Shown: positions 53,762 to 63,880 of the stretch, piece by piece
How positions within the stretch are numbered: the first letter of the stretch is position 1
Layout of the letters: every line of letters begins with the position of its first letter
Source of the DNA: Streptomyces pilosus
GTDB lineage: Bacteria > Actinomycetota > Actinomycetes > Streptomycetales > Streptomycetaceae
DNA length: 64,000 bases
Assembly (NCBI RefSeq): GCF_014649835.1
Contig: NZ_BMTU01000004.1
Location: 1 to 64,000 of the forward strand
Direction: 5' to 3'
The notes under the pieces: model-generated
Told to the model about the DNA's origin: nothing
The model's input: only the letters and a program-made list of their open reading frames with translations
Database searches by the model: none
Program-made: the position numbers and the translations under genes

Positions 53762-54574
53762 ATGTCCAAGCACGAGCGGTGGAGCACCCTGCTGGAACTG
53801 CTGGCCGGCGCGGGCAGGATCGACGTCGACGACGCGGCCGCCGCCCTCGCGGTCTCCCCCGCGACGGTCCGCCGCGACCTCGACGAACTGGCCGGACAGC
53901 AGATGCTCGTCCGCACCCGGGGCGGAGCCGTCGCGCACGGCGTCTCCTACGAACTGCCCCTGCGCTACAAGTCCTCCCGCCACGCCTCGGAGAAGCAGCG
54001 CATCGCGACGGCCGTCGCCGGGATGCTCGCCGACGGCGACGTGGTGGGCCTCAACGGCGGAACGACGACGACCGAGGTGGCGCGGGCGCTGGCGCTGCGG
54101 GCGGGCGGCACCTGCGACGGACGGGGGCGGCGGGACGCGGCCGAGTCCTCGGCGCCCGTGTTCACGGTGGTCACCAACGCCCTCAACATCGCGAGTGAGC
54201 TGGCGGTGCGTCCGCGGGTGAAGCTCGTGGTCACCGGCGGGGTGGCCCGCCCCCAGACGTACGAACTGGTCGGCCCGCTCACCGCGGGCGTGCTCGACCA
54301 GGTCGTGCTCGACGTCGCCGTCCTCGGCGTCGACGGTGTCGATCCGCGGCTGGGGCTGATGACCCACCACGAGGACGAGGCCGGCGTCAGCAGGCTGCTC
54401 GCCGAGCGGGCACGCCGGGTCATCGTGGTCACCGACGCGTCGAAGATGGGGCGGCGCGCCTTCGCGCGGATCTGCGGGCTGGACCGCGTCGACGTCCTGG
54501 TGACCGACACCGGGCTGCCGTCCGCGACGACGGCGCGGCTCACCGAGGCGGGGATCGAGGTCCACACCGTCTGA
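53762..54574 (+). CDS. DeoR-family transcriptional regulator
   Basis: 270 residues starting at ATG 53762. The DeoR helix-turn-helix (IDVDDAAAALAVSPATVRRD, about 18-37) is followed by the sugar-phosphate sensor domain with GLNGGTTTTEVARAL and VVTGGVARPQTYELVGPL. KHASEKQRIA-type and SKMGRRAFARI segments are typical. An insertion, GGTCDGRGRRDAAESSAP, interrupts the sensor domain near residue 118. No sugar gene adjoins it, so its target is unclear. Confidence 0.88.
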   Translation: MSKHERWSTLLELLAGAGRIDVDDAAAALAVSPATVRRDLDELAGQQMLVRTRGGAVAHGVSYELPLRYKSSRHASEKQRIATAVAGMLADGDVVGLNGGTTTTEVARALALRAGGTCDGRGRRDAAESSAPVFTVVTNALNIASELAVRPRVKLVVTGGVARPQTYELVGPLTAGVLDQVVLDVAVLGVDGVDPRLGLMTHHEDEAGVSRLLAERARRVIVVTDASKMGRRAFARICGLDRVDVLVTDTGLPSATTARLTEAGIEVHTV

Positions 54575-54837
54575 CGGGGCCCGCCGCCGTGACCGGGCGG
54601 CGGGGACCACCCGGCCGCCGGGCCCCGGCGTGCCTCCGGCCGGGTCACCCGGACGGCCCCGTGCTCCTCGCACCGCACGCCGTTCGCGGTGGTCCGCCCC
54701 CGCGCCGGGATGCCGGGCCGGCAGCGGTGCGACGGCCGCCGCCGGCGCCCGGGGGGGCGGGCAGCCGCTGACATGCCCCTGGGCCGGGCCGCGTCTAGCG
54801 TGGGCCGGGCAGGCGCCACCGCGGAAAGGAACCGCCC

Positions 54838-55734
54838 ATGCCGGTCGCCCGTAGTCCCTTGCACGGCCGCGTCGCCGTGGTGACCGGAGCCGCACGCGGC
54901 CTCGGCGCGGCCATGGCCCGCGTCCTGGTCGAACGGGGCGCGCACGTGGCGCTGCTGGGCCGCGAGGAGCGGACCCTGGCGGCGGTCAGGGACTCGCTGC
55001 CGGCGGGACGCTCCGTGTGCTGGGAGGTCGACGTCACCGACGACCGGGGCATGAGCCGGGCCGCCTCCGGCATCCGCGAGCGGCTCGGACCGGCCTCGGT
55101 GGTGGTCGCCAACGCCGGACTGGCGGAGGGCGGCCCCTTCGCCGAGTCGGACCCCGCCGTCTGGCGGCGCGTGGTGGAGGTGAACCTCATCGGCAGCGCG
55201 GTCACCGCGCGGACGTTCCTGCCCGGCCTGTTCGACACCCGGGGCTACTTCCTCCAGGTGGCGTCGCTGGCCTCGATCGGTGCGGCGCCGATGATGAGCG
55301 CCTACTGCGCGTCGAAGGCGGGGGTCGAGTCGTTCGCCCACGCGCTGCAGGCGGAGGTCGCCCACCGGCACGTGGGGGTGGGCATCGCCTACATCAACTG
55401 GACGGACACCGACATGGTGCGCGACGCCGACCGGCACCCCGTGCTGCGGGAACTGCGCGGGCACATGCCGCCGCCCGCGCGGAAGATGTACCCCGCCGCG
55501 TATGTGGCGGACCGGCTGGTCCACGCCGTCGAACGACGCCGTCCGGCCGTCTACGTGCCCGGGTGGCTGCGCGCCACCCAGTTCGTGCGGGGCGCGATGC
55601 CGGCGGTCGTCACGTCGCTGTCGCGGCGCGAGCTGCCGCGGCTCGCCGCCGAGGAGCCGTTCTCGGCGACCGGGCTGCTGGGCGCGGGCGGCCGGGCCGA
55701 CCAGGAGGCCGGCACCGACGCGTCCCGCGGCTGA
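54838..55734 (+). CDS. Short-chain dehydrogenase/reductase
   Basis: 298 residues, classical SDR: VVTGAARGLGAAMARVLVER cofactor loop, NAG near 90, catalytic Ser in VASLAS and YCASK near 158. The C-terminal 90 residues (YPAAYVADRLVHAVERRRPA, VYVPGWLRATQFVRGAMPAV) are typical of membrane-associated SDRs. GGAAAGGA precedes the ATG. It begins a plus-strand run with the SDR/DUF2867 and photolyase genes upstream of the carotenoid operon, perhaps part of the same light-stress set. Confidence 0.85.
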   Translation: MPVARSPLHGRVAVVTGAARGLGAAMARVLVERGAHVALLGREERTLAAVRDSLPAGRSVCWEVDVTDDRGMSRAASGIRERLGPASVVVANAGLAEGGPFAESDPAVWRRVVEVNLIGSAVTARTFLPGLFDTRGYFLQVASLASIGAAPMMSAYCASKAGVESFAHALQAEVAHRHVGVGIAYINWTDTDMVRDADRHPVLRELRGHMPPPARKMYPAAYVADRLVHAVERRRPAVYVPGWLRATQFVRGAMPAVVTSLSRRELPRLAAEEPFSATGLLGAGGRADQEAGTDASRG

Positions 55735-55923
55735 ACGGCCGCCCGCGCGTGTCGTGCATCCGCCGCGGGCGCACGGCGGGAAGCAGGGACGACCCCGCCG
55801 TGCGGGCGCCCGCACGAAGCAGGGACGACCGCATCGGGCGGGTACCCGCGCCGGCGGGCCCCGCCGTCCGAGTGACCGTCGCGCCGCGGCCCGGGGCCGT
55901 GGAACGAGCCGGAGGGAAAGACC

Positions 55924-57537
55924 GTGGGAACGAGCGGAGAGCGGGACACGGAAGGGACGCTGTGTCTGGTGACCGGTGCGTCCGGGTACATCGGCGGGCG
56001 TCTGGTGCCGGAGCTGCTGGAGGCCGGTCACCGGGTGCGGTGTCTGGTCCGCTCCCCCGCCAAACTGCGCGACCAGCCCTGGGCGTCGCGGGCCGAGAGC
56101 GTACGGGGTGACGTGACCGACGCGGAGTCGGTCGCCGAGGCCATGCGCGGGGTCGACGTCGCCTACTACCTGGTCCACGCCCTGGGCAGCGGTACGGACT
56201 TCGAGGAGACCGATCGCCGTGCGGCACGGATCTTCGCCCGGCAGGCGCACGCGGCGGGCGTCCGCAGGATCGTCTACCTGGGCGGTCTCACCCCGCGGGA
56301 CGTCCCCGAGAGCGCCCTCTCCCCCCACCTGCGCTCCCGCGCCGAGGTCGGCCGCGTCTTCCTGGAGTCCCCGGTGCCCGCGACCGTGCTGCGGGCCGCG
56401 GTCGTCATCGGCTCCGGCTCGGCCTCCTTCGAGATGCTGCGCTACCTGACCGAGCGGCTGCCGGTCATGGTGACACCCAGCTGGGTGCAGACGCGCACCC
56501 AGCCCATCGGGGTCCGCGACGTGCTGCGCTACCTGGTCGGCTCCGCCACCATGCCGGACGACGTCGACCGGGCCTTCGACATCGGCGGCCCCGACGTCCT
56601 CACCTACGAGGGCATGATGCGCCGCTACGCCGCCGTGGCCGGCCTGAAGCGGCGGGTCATCGTGCCGGTCCCGGTCCTCACGCCGCGGCTGTCCAGTCAC
56701 TGGGTCGGCCTGGTGACCCCGGTACCGGCCTCCCTGGCCCGTCCGCTGACGGAGTCCCTGCGCCACGAGGTGGTCTGCCACGAGCACGACATCGCCCGGT
56801 ACGTCCCCGACCCGCCGGGCCATCCCCTGCCGTTCGACGAGGCCCTGGCGCTGGCCCTGCGCAAGGTGCGGGAGGCGGAGGTCGCCACCCGCTGGTCCAA
56901 CGCCTCCGTCCCCGGGGCTCCCAGCGACCCCCTGCCCACCGACCCCGACTGGGCCGGCGGCAGTCTCTACCAGGACGAGCGGGAACTCCCCGTCGACGCG
57001 TCCCCGCAGGCCCTGTGGAAGGTGATCGAGGGGATCGGCGGCGACAACGGCTGGTACTCCTTCCCGCTGGCCTGGGCGGTGCGCGGCTGGCTGGACCGCT
57101 TCGTCGGCGGCGTCGGCCTGCGCCGCGGACGGCGTGACGCGGAGCGTCTGCGCGTCGGCGACTCCCTGGACTTCTGGCGCGTCGAGGAGATCGAACCGGT
57201 CCGCCTGCTGCGGCTGCGGGCGGAGATGCGGCTGCCGGGACTGGCCTGGCTGGAGATGTACGTCGAGACGGACGACCGGGGCCGCACCCGCTACCGGCAG
57301 CGCGCCCTGTTCCACCCGCGCGGGCTGCTCGGCCACGCCTACTGGTGGTCCGTCTCCCCCTTCCACGCGGTCGTCTTCGGCGGGATGGCCCGCAACATCA
57401 CCCAGGCCGCCGCGAAGGGACTGACCGCCCGTAAGGGTGAGCGGCCCGCCGGACGCATCCGCGGCGCCGCCGGCCGGCGAAGTACCTCCCGCCGGGCCCC
57501 CCGTTCCCGCGCCACCGCACCGCCGCACCAGGAGTGA
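55924..57537 (+). CDS. NAD(P)-binding SDR fused to DUF2867 domain
   Basis: 537 residues in two domains. The N-terminal atypical SDR (about 15-300) has LVTGASGYIGGRLVPELLEA and YYLVHALGSGTDFEETDRRA. The C-terminal DUF2867 (about 340-500) shows WKVIEGIGGDNGWYSFPLAW, DFWRVEEIEPVRLLRLRAEM and HPRGLLGHAYWWSVSPFHAV, an SRPBCC-like fold. Homologues accompany photolyase and carotenoid genes in actinobacteria. The tail is basic and disordered. The photolyase begins 4 bp downstream. Confidence 0.85.
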   Translation: MGTSGERDTEGTLCLVTGASGYIGGRLVPELLEAGHRVRCLVRSPAKLRDQPWASRAESVRGDVTDAESVAEAMRGVDVAYYLVHALGSGTDFEETDRRAARIFARQAHAAGVRRIVYLGGLTPRDVPESALSPHLRSRAEVGRVFLESPVPATVLRAAVVIGSGSASFEMLRYLTERLPVMVTPSWVQTRTQPIGVRDVLRYLVGSATMPDDVDRAFDIGGPDVLTYEGMMRRYAAVAGLKRRVIVPVPVLTPRLSSHWVGLVTPVPASLARPLTESLRHEVVCHEHDIARYVPDPPGHPLPFDEALALALRKVREAEVATRWSNASVPGAPSDPLPTDPDWAGGSLYQDERELPVDASPQALWKVIEGIGGDNGWYSFPLAWAVRGWLDRFVGGVGLRRGRRDAERLRVGDSLDFWRVEEIEPVRLLRLRAEMRLPGLAWLEMYVETDDRGRTRYRQRALFHPRGLLGHAYWWSVSPFHAVVFGGMARNITQAAAKGLTARKGERPAGRIRGAAGRRSTSRRAPRSRATAPPHQE

Positions 57538-57541
57538 CGCC

Positions 57542-58915
57542 ATGACCGTCGCGGTCGTCCTGTTCACCTCGGACCTGCGTCTGCACGACCACCCGCCGCT
57601 GCGTGCCGCGCTGCGGTCGGCGGACGCGGTGGTGCCGCTGTTCGTGCTGGACCCCGGGATCCGGGCGGCCGGTTTCGACGCTCCCAACCGGCGCGCCTTC
57701 CTCGCCGACTGCCTGCGGGACCTCGACGCGTCGCTGCGCCGCCGCGGCGGCCGGCTGGTCGTGCGCTCGGGGCCGGTCGCCCGGGAGGTCCGCGCGGTCG
57801 CGGCCGAGTGCGGGGCCACCGAGGTGCACATGGCGGCGGGCGTCACGGCCTACGCGCGGCACCGCGAGGAGCGGCTGCGGGAACGGCTCGGCGACGGCGG
57901 CGTGGCCCTGCACGCGCACGAGGCGGTGATCACCGCCGTCGCCCCCGGCGCGGTGACACCCGCCGGCTCCGACCACTTCGCGGTGTTCACCCCCTACTTC
58001 CGCCGCTGGGACCGCGAGCCGCTCAGATCGCCCCTCCCGGCGCCCCGCGCCGTGCCCGTCCCCGAGGGGGTGCGCGGCCGGCCGCTGCCCGGACGCGAGG
58101 ACGTGTCCGGCACGTCCCGGGGCCTCCCGGAGGGAGGGGAGACGGCGGGACGGGAGCGGTTCTCGCGCTGGCTGGAGGCGGGACTCGCCTCGTACGGGGA
58201 CCGGCACGACGACCTGGCCGGTGACGGGACCTCCCGGCTGTCGCCGTACCTCCACTTCGGGGCCCTGTCGCCGGTGGAACTCGTCCACCGTGCCCGCCGG
58301 CGGGGCGGGCCGGGCGCGGAGGCCTTCGTGCGCCAGCTGTGCTGGCGGGACTTCCACCACCAGGTGCTGGCGGCGCGGCCCCGGGCGTCCGTGGCGGACT
58401 ACCGCACGCGCCACGACCGCTGGCGCGACGAGGAGGACGCCGCCGACGACATCGCCGCCTGGCGGGAGGGACGTACGGGGTATCCGATCGTCGACGCCGC
58501 CATGCGCCAGCTGCGGCACGAGGGCTGGATGCACAACCGGGCGCGGCTGCTGGTGGCGAGCTTCCTGACCAAGACGCTCTACGTCGACTGGCGGATCGGC
58601 GCCCGGCACTTCCTGGACCTGCTCGTGGACGGCGACGTCGTCAACAACCAGCTCAACTGGCAGTGGGTGGCCGGCACCGGCACCGACACCCGTCCGCACC
58701 GGGTGCTCAACCCCCTCGTCCAGGCGAAGCGGTTCGATCCGGACGGCGCCTACGTGCGCCGCTGGGTGCCCGAGCTCGGACCGGTGGAGGGCACGGCGGT
58801 GCACGAGCCCTGGCGGCTCCCGGCGGAGCAGCGCGACGCGCTCGGCTACCCCGACCCGCTGATCGACCTCGCCGACGGGCTCGCGCGCTTCAAGCGGGCC
58901 CGCGGCCGTGACTGA
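57542..58915 (+). CDS. phr: Deoxyribodipyrimidine photolyase (cryptochrome/photolyase family)
   Basis: 457 residues. The N-terminal antenna domain begins VVLFTSDLRLHDHPPLRAAL. The FAD domain contains SRLSPYLHFGALSP (about 232), RQLCWRDFHHQVLAARP, WREGRTGYPIVDAAMRQLRH and MHNRARLLVASFLTK, then DGDVVNNQLNWQWVAGTGTD, the class I photolyase FAD and electron-transfer segments. It repairs cyclobutane pyrimidine dimers with blue light. Its place beside crtE matches the light-induced gene groups of streptomycetes. Confidence 0.92.
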   Translation: MTVAVVLFTSDLRLHDHPPLRAALRSADAVVPLFVLDPGIRAAGFDAPNRRAFLADCLRDLDASLRRRGGRLVVRSGPVAREVRAVAAECGATEVHMAAGVTAYARHREERLRERLGDGGVALHAHEAVITAVAPGAVTPAGSDHFAVFTPYFRRWDREPLRSPLPAPRAVPVPEGVRGRPLPGREDVSGTSRGLPEGGETAGRERFSRWLEAGLASYGDRHDDLAGDGTSRLSPYLHFGALSPVELVHRARRRGGPGAEAFVRQLCWRDFHHQVLAARPRASVADYRTRHDRWRDEEDAADDIAAWREGRTGYPIVDAAMRQLRHEGWMHNRARLLVASFLTKTLYVDWRIGARHFLDLLVDGDVVNNQLNWQWVAGTGTDTRPHRVLNPLVQAKRFDPDGAYVRRWVPELGPVEGTAVHEPWRLPAEQRDALGYPDPLIDLADGLARFKRARGRD

Positions 58916-58946
58916 GGGAGCCCGGCGCGCACACCGATGACGGAAG

Positions 58947-58963
58947 GGTGACATATCATCACC
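58947..58963. promoter_or_regulatory. Inverted repeat in crtE promoter region
   Basis: GGTGA and TCACC flank CATATCA in the 184-bp space between the photolyase and crtE genes, the only gap in this gene run large enough for the crt operon promoter. Carotenoid genes in streptomycetes depend on the LitR/LitS light-response system, so this could be a regulator-binding site; I cannot assign the protein. Confidence 0.4.
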
Positions 58964-59099
58964 AAAGGGGCATCGCTGGGCCGCTGGGGTGAGTCGGTCC
59001 GGAAGCCCCGCCGTTCCGGGCAGACATCAGCGCATCCGCAACAGGGCACTCGGCGGAAGCACTGGTGTGCAGATAACCGATTGTGAGAAGGGGCCGCGC

Positions 59100-60242
59100 A
59101 TGCTTGGACTGCCGCCGATCGTCGCCCTACCCGACGAACCGGCCGACGACCCCCTCACCGCGTCCGACGCCGCCGCCGGTGCCGCCGCCGTCCTCGAACA
59201 GGTCCTGGAGACGCGGCTGCGCGACTCCCGGGCCGTCGACGCGGTCTTCGCCCGGGACCTCGCCGACCGCGTGGGCGCGCTGGTCACGCGGGGCGGGAAG
59301 CGGCTGCGCACCGCCTTCGCGTTCTGCGGCTGGCGCGCGGCCGGCGGCACGGGCGACGCCACCGCCGTACTGCGCACCGGGGCCGCCCTCGAACTGCTCC
59401 AGGTGTGCGCCCTCGTGCACGACGACGTGATGGACGGATCACTGCGGCGCCGGGGAGGCCCGGCGCTGCACGTGGACATGGCCCGCGGTCACTGGGCGGC
59501 GGGCATGCACGGCTCCGCGGAGCGGTTCGGCTCCTCCTCCGCGGTGCTCGCCGGTGACCTCGCCCTGGCGTGGGCGGACGACCTGCTGACGGAGACCGCG
59601 CTCGGCAGCCCGCACGGCCGGCGTCTGCACGAGGAGTGGCGGGCGATGCGCACCGAGATGGTCGCCGGGCAGTACCGCGACCTGCACGCCCAGGCCACCC
59701 GTTCGTCGCACGTCGACGAGGCCCTGGACATCGCCACCCTGAAGAGCGCCCTGTACACCGTCGCCCGGCCCCTCGCCCTCGGCGGGTCGCTGGCCGGGGC
59801 CGGCGAGGGGACCCTGGACGCGCTGCGGGCGGCCGGCCGGAACGCCGGCCTGGCCTTCCAGCTCCGCGACGACCTCCTCGGCGCCTTCGGCGACCCGGCG
59901 CTGACCGGCAAGCCCGCCGACGACGACCTGCGTGCGCGCAAGCTCACCTACCTCCTGGCCGTCGCCCTGCGCCTCGCCGACGCCGCCGGGGACCACCACG
60001 CCGCCGCCACGCTCGCCCCGGACGCCGACCCGCGCTCGGACCGGGCGGTCGAGCGGATGCGGGCGGCGCTGGAGCGCACCGGTGCCCGGGAGGTGGTGGA
60101 GGCGAAGATCGTGGAGCTGACGGACCTGAGTGTGCGGCACTTCGAGCGCACGGGAGCCGCTCCCGCCGTCCGGCAGGAGTTCGCCGCGCTGGTCGCACGC
60201 GCCTCGGACGCGGCTCCGCGCCGTGCCGAGGGGGTCGCGTGA
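59100..60242 (+). CDS. crtE: Geranylgeranyl diphosphate synthase
   Basis: 380 residues of the polyprenyl synthase family. GGKRLRTAFAFCGWRA near 64, the first Asp-rich motif VHDDVMDGSLRRRGGPALH (about 106) and the second LAFQLRDDLLGAFGDPALTG (about 258) are intact. It builds C20 geranylgeranyl diphosphate for carotenoids. I chose ATG 59100; a GTG at 59067 is an alternative. The stop overlaps the crtI start by 4 bp. Confidence 0.92.
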   Translation: MLGLPPIVALPDEPADDPLTASDAAAGAAAVLEQVLETRLRDSRAVDAVFARDLADRVGALVTRGGKRLRTAFAFCGWRAAGGTGDATAVLRTGAALELLQVCALVHDDVMDGSLRRRGGPALHVDMARGHWAAGMHGSAERFGSSSAVLAGDLALAWADDLLTETALGSPHGRRLHEEWRAMRTEMVAGQYRDLHAQATRSSHVDEALDIATLKSALYTVARPLALGGSLAGAGEGTLDALRAAGRNAGLAFQLRDDLLGAFGDPALTGKPADDDLRARKLTYLLAVALRLADAAGDHHAAATLAPDADPRSDRAVERMRAALERTGAREVVEAKIVELTDLSVRHFERTGAAPAVRQEFAALVARASDAAPRRAEGVA

Positions 60243-61816
60243 GGCGGGTGCCGGGGCCCACCGACCACGTGGTCGTGGTGGGTGCCGGTCTGTCCGGGCT
60301 GGCCTCGGCCCTGCACCTGCTGGGCGCGGGCCGCAGGGTCACGGTCGTCGAGCGGGACGACGGGCCGGGCGGCCGGGCCGGCCGCGTGCGGCTGGGCGGC
60401 TACCAGGTGGACACCGGGCCCACGGTGCTGACCATGCCGCACCTGGCCGACGAGGCGTTCGCGGCGGTCGGCGACAGCCTGTACCGCCGTGTCGAACTGA
60501 CGGCACTGCACCCGGCCTACCGGGCGTCCTTCGCGGACGGCTCCTCCCTCGACGTGCACACCGACGGCGAGGCGATGGAGGCGGAGGTACGGCGTTTCGC
60601 CGGACCGGCGGAGGCGGCCGGATACCGCGACCTGCGGCAGTGGCTGGAGCGTCTGTACCGGGCGCAGATGGGCCGTTTCATCGACACGAACTTCGACAGT
60701 CCCTTCCAGCTGCTGCACCCGGACCTGGCCCGTCTGGCGGCGCTGGGCGGGTTCGGGCGGCTGGACGGCCGCATCGGCCGCTTCCTCTCCGACGACCGCC
60801 TGCGCCGTGTCTTCACCTTCCAGGCCCTGTACGCCGGGGTCGCGCCGGCCCAGGCGCTCGCGGCGTACGCGGTCATCGCGTACATGGACACCGTGGCCGG
60901 CGTCTGGTTCCCGAAGGGCGGCATGCACGCACTCCCCCGGGCGATGGCCGACGCGGCGGCCGACGCCGGCGCCGACCTGCGCTGGGGGGACGAGGTGAGC
61001 ACGCTGGAGCGGTCGGCGGGCCGGGTGCGGGCCGTCCGGCTGGCCTCCGGCGAGCGGATCCCGTGTGACGCGGTGGTGCTGACCTGCGAACTGCCCACCG
61101 CGTACCGGCTGCTGGGACGCCGGCCCAGGCGTCCGGCACCGCTGCGCCACTCGCCGTCCGCGGTGATCCTGCACGCCGGGACCGACCGGACCTGGCCCCA
61201 GCTGGCGCACCACACCCTGTCCTTCGGCGCCTCCTGGGAGCGCACCTTCGACGAACTGACCCGCACGGGCGAGCTGATGAGCGACCCGTCGCTGCTGATC
61301 ACCCGTCCGACCACGCACGACCCCGGCCTGGCACCGCCCGGCGGCCACCTCCACTACGTGCTCGCCCCCTGTCCGAACACGGCGGTCGGGCCCGGCGCCG
61401 CGGCCTGGCGGGATCTCGGCCCCCGCTACCGGGACAGCCTGGTCGGTGAAATGGAGCGCCGGGGCCTGACGGGGTTCGGGGACAGCGTGCGGGAGGAACT
61501 GCTGGTGACCCCGCTCGACTGGACGGCGCAGGGGCACGCGGCGGGCAGTCCCTTCTCGGTCGCCCACACCTTCGCCCAGACCGGCCCCTTCCGGCCGCGC
61601 AACCTCGTGCGGGAGGTGGAGAACGTGGTCCTGGCGGGCTGCGGGACCACCCCGGGCGTCGGCGTGCCCACCGTGCTCATCAGCGGCAAACTCGCCGCCG
61701 ACCGTGTCACCGGGGGTGCCGCCCGGCGCCCCGCACCCGCGCGCACCCCCCTGACCACCGTGCCCGCGCCCTCCACCACCACCCCTACTCCGGCAGGTGC
61801 CGATGACGCGTCGTGA
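60239..61816 (+). CDS. crtI: Phytoene desaturase
   Basis: 525 residues. The FAD motif [20 protein letters not shown] and the conserved [20 protein letters not shown] follow the GTG start. [10 protein letters not shown] and the C-terminal carotenoid desaturase signature [20 protein letters not shown] are present. It introduces double bonds into phytoene to give lycopene. It overlaps crtE by 4 bp and crtB by 14 bp. The last 30 residues are a Pro/Thr-rich tail that overlaps the crtB start. Confidence 0.92.
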   Translation: MRRVPGPTDHVVVVGAGLSGLASALHLLGAGRRVTVVERDDGPGGRAGRVRLGGYQVDTGPTVLTMPHLADEAFAAVGDSLYRRVELTALHPAYRASFADGSSLDVHTDGEAMEAEVRRFAGPAEAAGYRDLRQWLERLYRAQMGRFIDTNFDSPFQLLHPDLARLAALGGFGRLDGRIGRFLSDDRLRRVFTFQALYAGVAPAQALAAYAVIAYMDTVAGVWFPKGGMHALPRAMADAAADAGADLRWGDEVSTLERSAGRVRAVRLASGERIPCDAVVLTCELPTAYRLLGRRPRRPAPLRHSPSAVILHAGTDRTWPQLAHHTLSFGASWERTFDELTRTGELMSDPSLLITRPTTHDPGLAPPGGHLHYVLAPCPNTAVGPGAAAWRDLGPRYRDSLVGEMERRGLTGFGDSVREELLVTPLDWTAQGHAAGSPFSVAHTFAQTGPFRPRNLVREVENVVLAGCGTTPGVGVPTVLISGKLAADRVTGGAARRPAPARTPLTTVPAPSTTTPTPAGADDAS

Positions 61817-62798
61817 ACTGGACGCGGCCGGGATCGGCGATCCCGCGCTGCGCGCCGCCTACAGCCGGTGCCGGCGGCTCAACGCCCGCCACGGCAGGAC
61901 CTACTTCCTCGCCACCCGTCTGCTGCCGCTGGAGCACCGCTCGGCCGTGCACGCCCTGTACGGTTTCGCCCGCTGGGCCGACGACATCGTGGACGACCTC
62001 GACCGGCACCGCACGCCCGACGAACGCGACCGGCTGCTGCGCCGTCTGGAGCAGGACCTGGCCGACGGGCTGCGGACCGGCGGCGGGGACGAGCCGGTGG
62101 TCCGGGCCGTGGCCGACACCGCCCGCCGGTACGACATCGAGCACGAGCTGTTCGCCGACTTCCTGGCGTCGATGCGGGCCGACCTGACCGTCACCGACTA
62201 CCCCACCTACGCCGACCTGCTGGGCTATGTGCGCGGTTCGGCCGAGGTGATCGGCCTGCAGATGCTGCCCGTGCTGGGCACGGTCGTGCCCCGGGAGGAG
62301 GCGGCGCCGCACGCGGCGGCCCTCGGTGTGGCCTTCCAGCTCACCAACTTCCTGCGGGACGTGGGCGAGGACCTCGACCGCGGCCGTGTCTACCTGCCCG
62401 GGGACCTGCTCGCCGCCCACGGCGTGGACCGGCCGCTCCTGGAGTGGAGCCGGCGCACCGGGCGCCACGACCCCCGGATCCGCGCGGCCTTCGTCGCGGC
62501 GGACGCCATGACGAGGGAGGTGTACCGGGAGGCGGAGCCGGGCATCGCCATGCTCGATCCGCGGGTACGTCCCTGCATCCGCACCGCGTTCACCCTGTAC
62601 GGCGGCATCCTCGACGCGGTCGCGGCGCAGGACTACACCGTGCTGCACCGCCGCGCGGTGGTGTCCCGCCGGCGCCGGGCGGCGACGGCGGCGGCCGGTG
62701 CGCTGGGTGTGGCCGCCGCCCGGTGGGACGCCCGCGCCCCGCGCCGGACGGCGGCGGCGCCCGGGCCCGTGGTGCCGCGGAAGGGGACGGTGCGATGA
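61803..62798 (+). CDS. crtB: Phytoene synthase
   Basis: 331 residues from ATG 61803. [17 protein letters not shown] (about 55) and [20 protein letters not shown] followed by VYLPGDLL (about 180) are the two Asp-rich motifs of squalene/phytoene synthases. It condenses two C20 units to phytoene. The C-terminal 45 residues are Ala/Arg-rich and poorly structured. The stop overlaps the Rieske gene start. Confidence 0.93.
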   Translation: MTRRELDAAGIGDPALRAAYSRCRRLNARHGRTYFLATRLLPLEHRSAVHALYGFARWADDIVDDLDRHRTPDERDRLLRRLEQDLADGLRTGGGDEPVVRAVADTARRYDIEHELFADFLASMRADLTVTDYPTYADLLGYVRGSAEVIGLQMLPVLGTVVPREEAAPHAAALGVAFQLTNFLRDVGEDLDRGRVYLPGDLLAAHGVDRPLLEWSRRTGRHDPRIRAAFVAADAMTREVYREAEPGIAMLDPRVRPCIRTAFTLYGGILDAVAAQDYTVLHRRAVVSRRRRAATAAAGALGVAAARWDARAPRRTAAAPGPVVPRKGTVR

Positions 62799-63805
62799 GC
62801 GGGCGACGGGGCGGGGCCCGCTGGACCCCGCCGTTGCGGCGCCGGCGTTCCGGCCCGGACTGGGCGACGCAGACGCCGACCTGGCGCCAGGCCCGGCCGG
62901 CGCTGATCGCGGAGGCGCTCAAGCGCGCGTCCGCCCGCCCGTCGGGCAACTGGTTCGTGGTCGGCGCGTCCCGCGGCATCCGCGCCGCGGGGGGCCCGTA
63001 CGGCAGGACGGTCGGGGGCACGGAGGTCGTGCTGTGGCGCTCCGACACCGGTGAGCTGCGCGCGGGACCGGGCGTGTGCCCGCATCTCGGCGCTCCCCTG
63101 CGGGACAGCCGGGTGGTGTGCGGCACGCTGGTCTGCCACTGGCACGGACTGGCCCTGGACGGCTCGCCGTACGCCGGATGGCAGCCGTTCCCGGTGCACG
63201 ACGACGGCGTGCTGGTCTGGGTACGGCTGGACGAGGTGGGCGGCGAGGAACCCACCAGGAGTCCCGTGGTGCCCCCGCGGCCCGCGGCGGGCAGCGGGGT
63301 GGACGCCGTGTACACCGGGGTGGGGCGGTGTGAGCCGCAGGACGTGGTGGCCAACCGGCTCGATCCGTGGCACGGCTCGTGGTTCCACCCCTACTCGTTC
63401 GTCGACCTGACGGTGGCGCGCGAACCCGAGGGGGAGGAGGACGACGCCTTCGTCGTCGACGTCTCCTTCCGGGTGGCCGGGCGTCTCGTGGTGCCGGTGC
63501 GGGCCGAGTTCACCGCGCCGGAGCCGCGCACGGTCGTCATGCGCATCACCGACGGCGAGGGGGAGACGTCGGTGGTGGAGACCCACGCGACGCCGTTGAC
63601 CGGTGCGGGCGCGGAACGGCCGAGGACTGCCGTGGTCGAGGCGGTCGTCGCCGCCTCCGGCCGGCGCGGCTTCGCCCTGGCCCGGTTCGCTGCCCCCGCG
63701 CTGCGCCCGCTGATGCGCCGGACGGCCGGGCGCCTGTGGCGCGACGACCTGGCCTACGCCGAGCGCCGCTGGGAGCTGCGCAGCACCGGACGCTTCCCCG
63801 GCTGA
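62795..63805 (+). CDS. crtV: Rieske [2Fe-2S] DUF5914 protein of carotenoid operon (CrtV position)
   Basis: 336 residues. A Rieske domain covers about 45-160, with CPHLGAPL (Cys-x-His, about 93) and [11 protein letters not shown] (Cys-x2-His, about 113) as cluster ligands. The C-terminal half (about 170-335) is the DUF5914 region ([20 protein letters not shown]), resembling the catalytic part of ring-hydroxylating oxygenases. It occupies the fourth position of the crtEIBV operon; crtV is assigned from position and family. Its product in carotenoid modification is not established here. Confidence 0.8.
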   Translation: MSGRRGGARWTPPLRRRRSGPDWATQTPTWRQARPALIAEALKRASARPSGNWFVVGASRGIRAAGGPYGRTVGGTEVVLWRSDTGELRAGPGVCPHLGAPLRDSRVVCGTLVCHWHGLALDGSPYAGWQPFPVHDDGVLVWVRLDEVGGEEPTRSPVVPPRPAAGSGVDAVYTGVGRCEPQDVVANRLDPWHGSWFHPYSFVDLTVAREPEGEEDDAFVVDVSFRVAGRLVVPVRAEFTAPEPRTVVMRITDGEGETSVVETHATPLTGAGAERPRTAVVEAVVAASGRRGFALARFAAPALRPLMRRTAGRLWRDDLAYAERRWELRSTGRFPG

Positions 63806-63824
63806 TCCGCGCGGCCCGGGACCC

Positions 63825-63862
63825 GCGGCCCGGCGGCACCCGGTGGGGTGCGGCCGGGCCGC
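63825..63862. terminator. Bidirectional terminator between convergent carotenoid genes
   Basis: GCGGCCCGGC (63825-63834) pairs perfectly with GCCGGGCCGC (63853-63862) around an 18-base loop. It starts 20 bp after crtV and lies 19 bp before the stop of the convergent gene, so it can end both operons. Confidence 0.6.
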
Positions 63863-63880
63863 CGCCGGTCAGCGGGCCGG

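Noticed and set aside
53965..57846. 1293-codon minus-strand frame
   Set aside because: It lies opposite DeoR, SDR, SDR-DUF2867 and photolyase genes with clear motifs; its own sequence has no recognisable domain.
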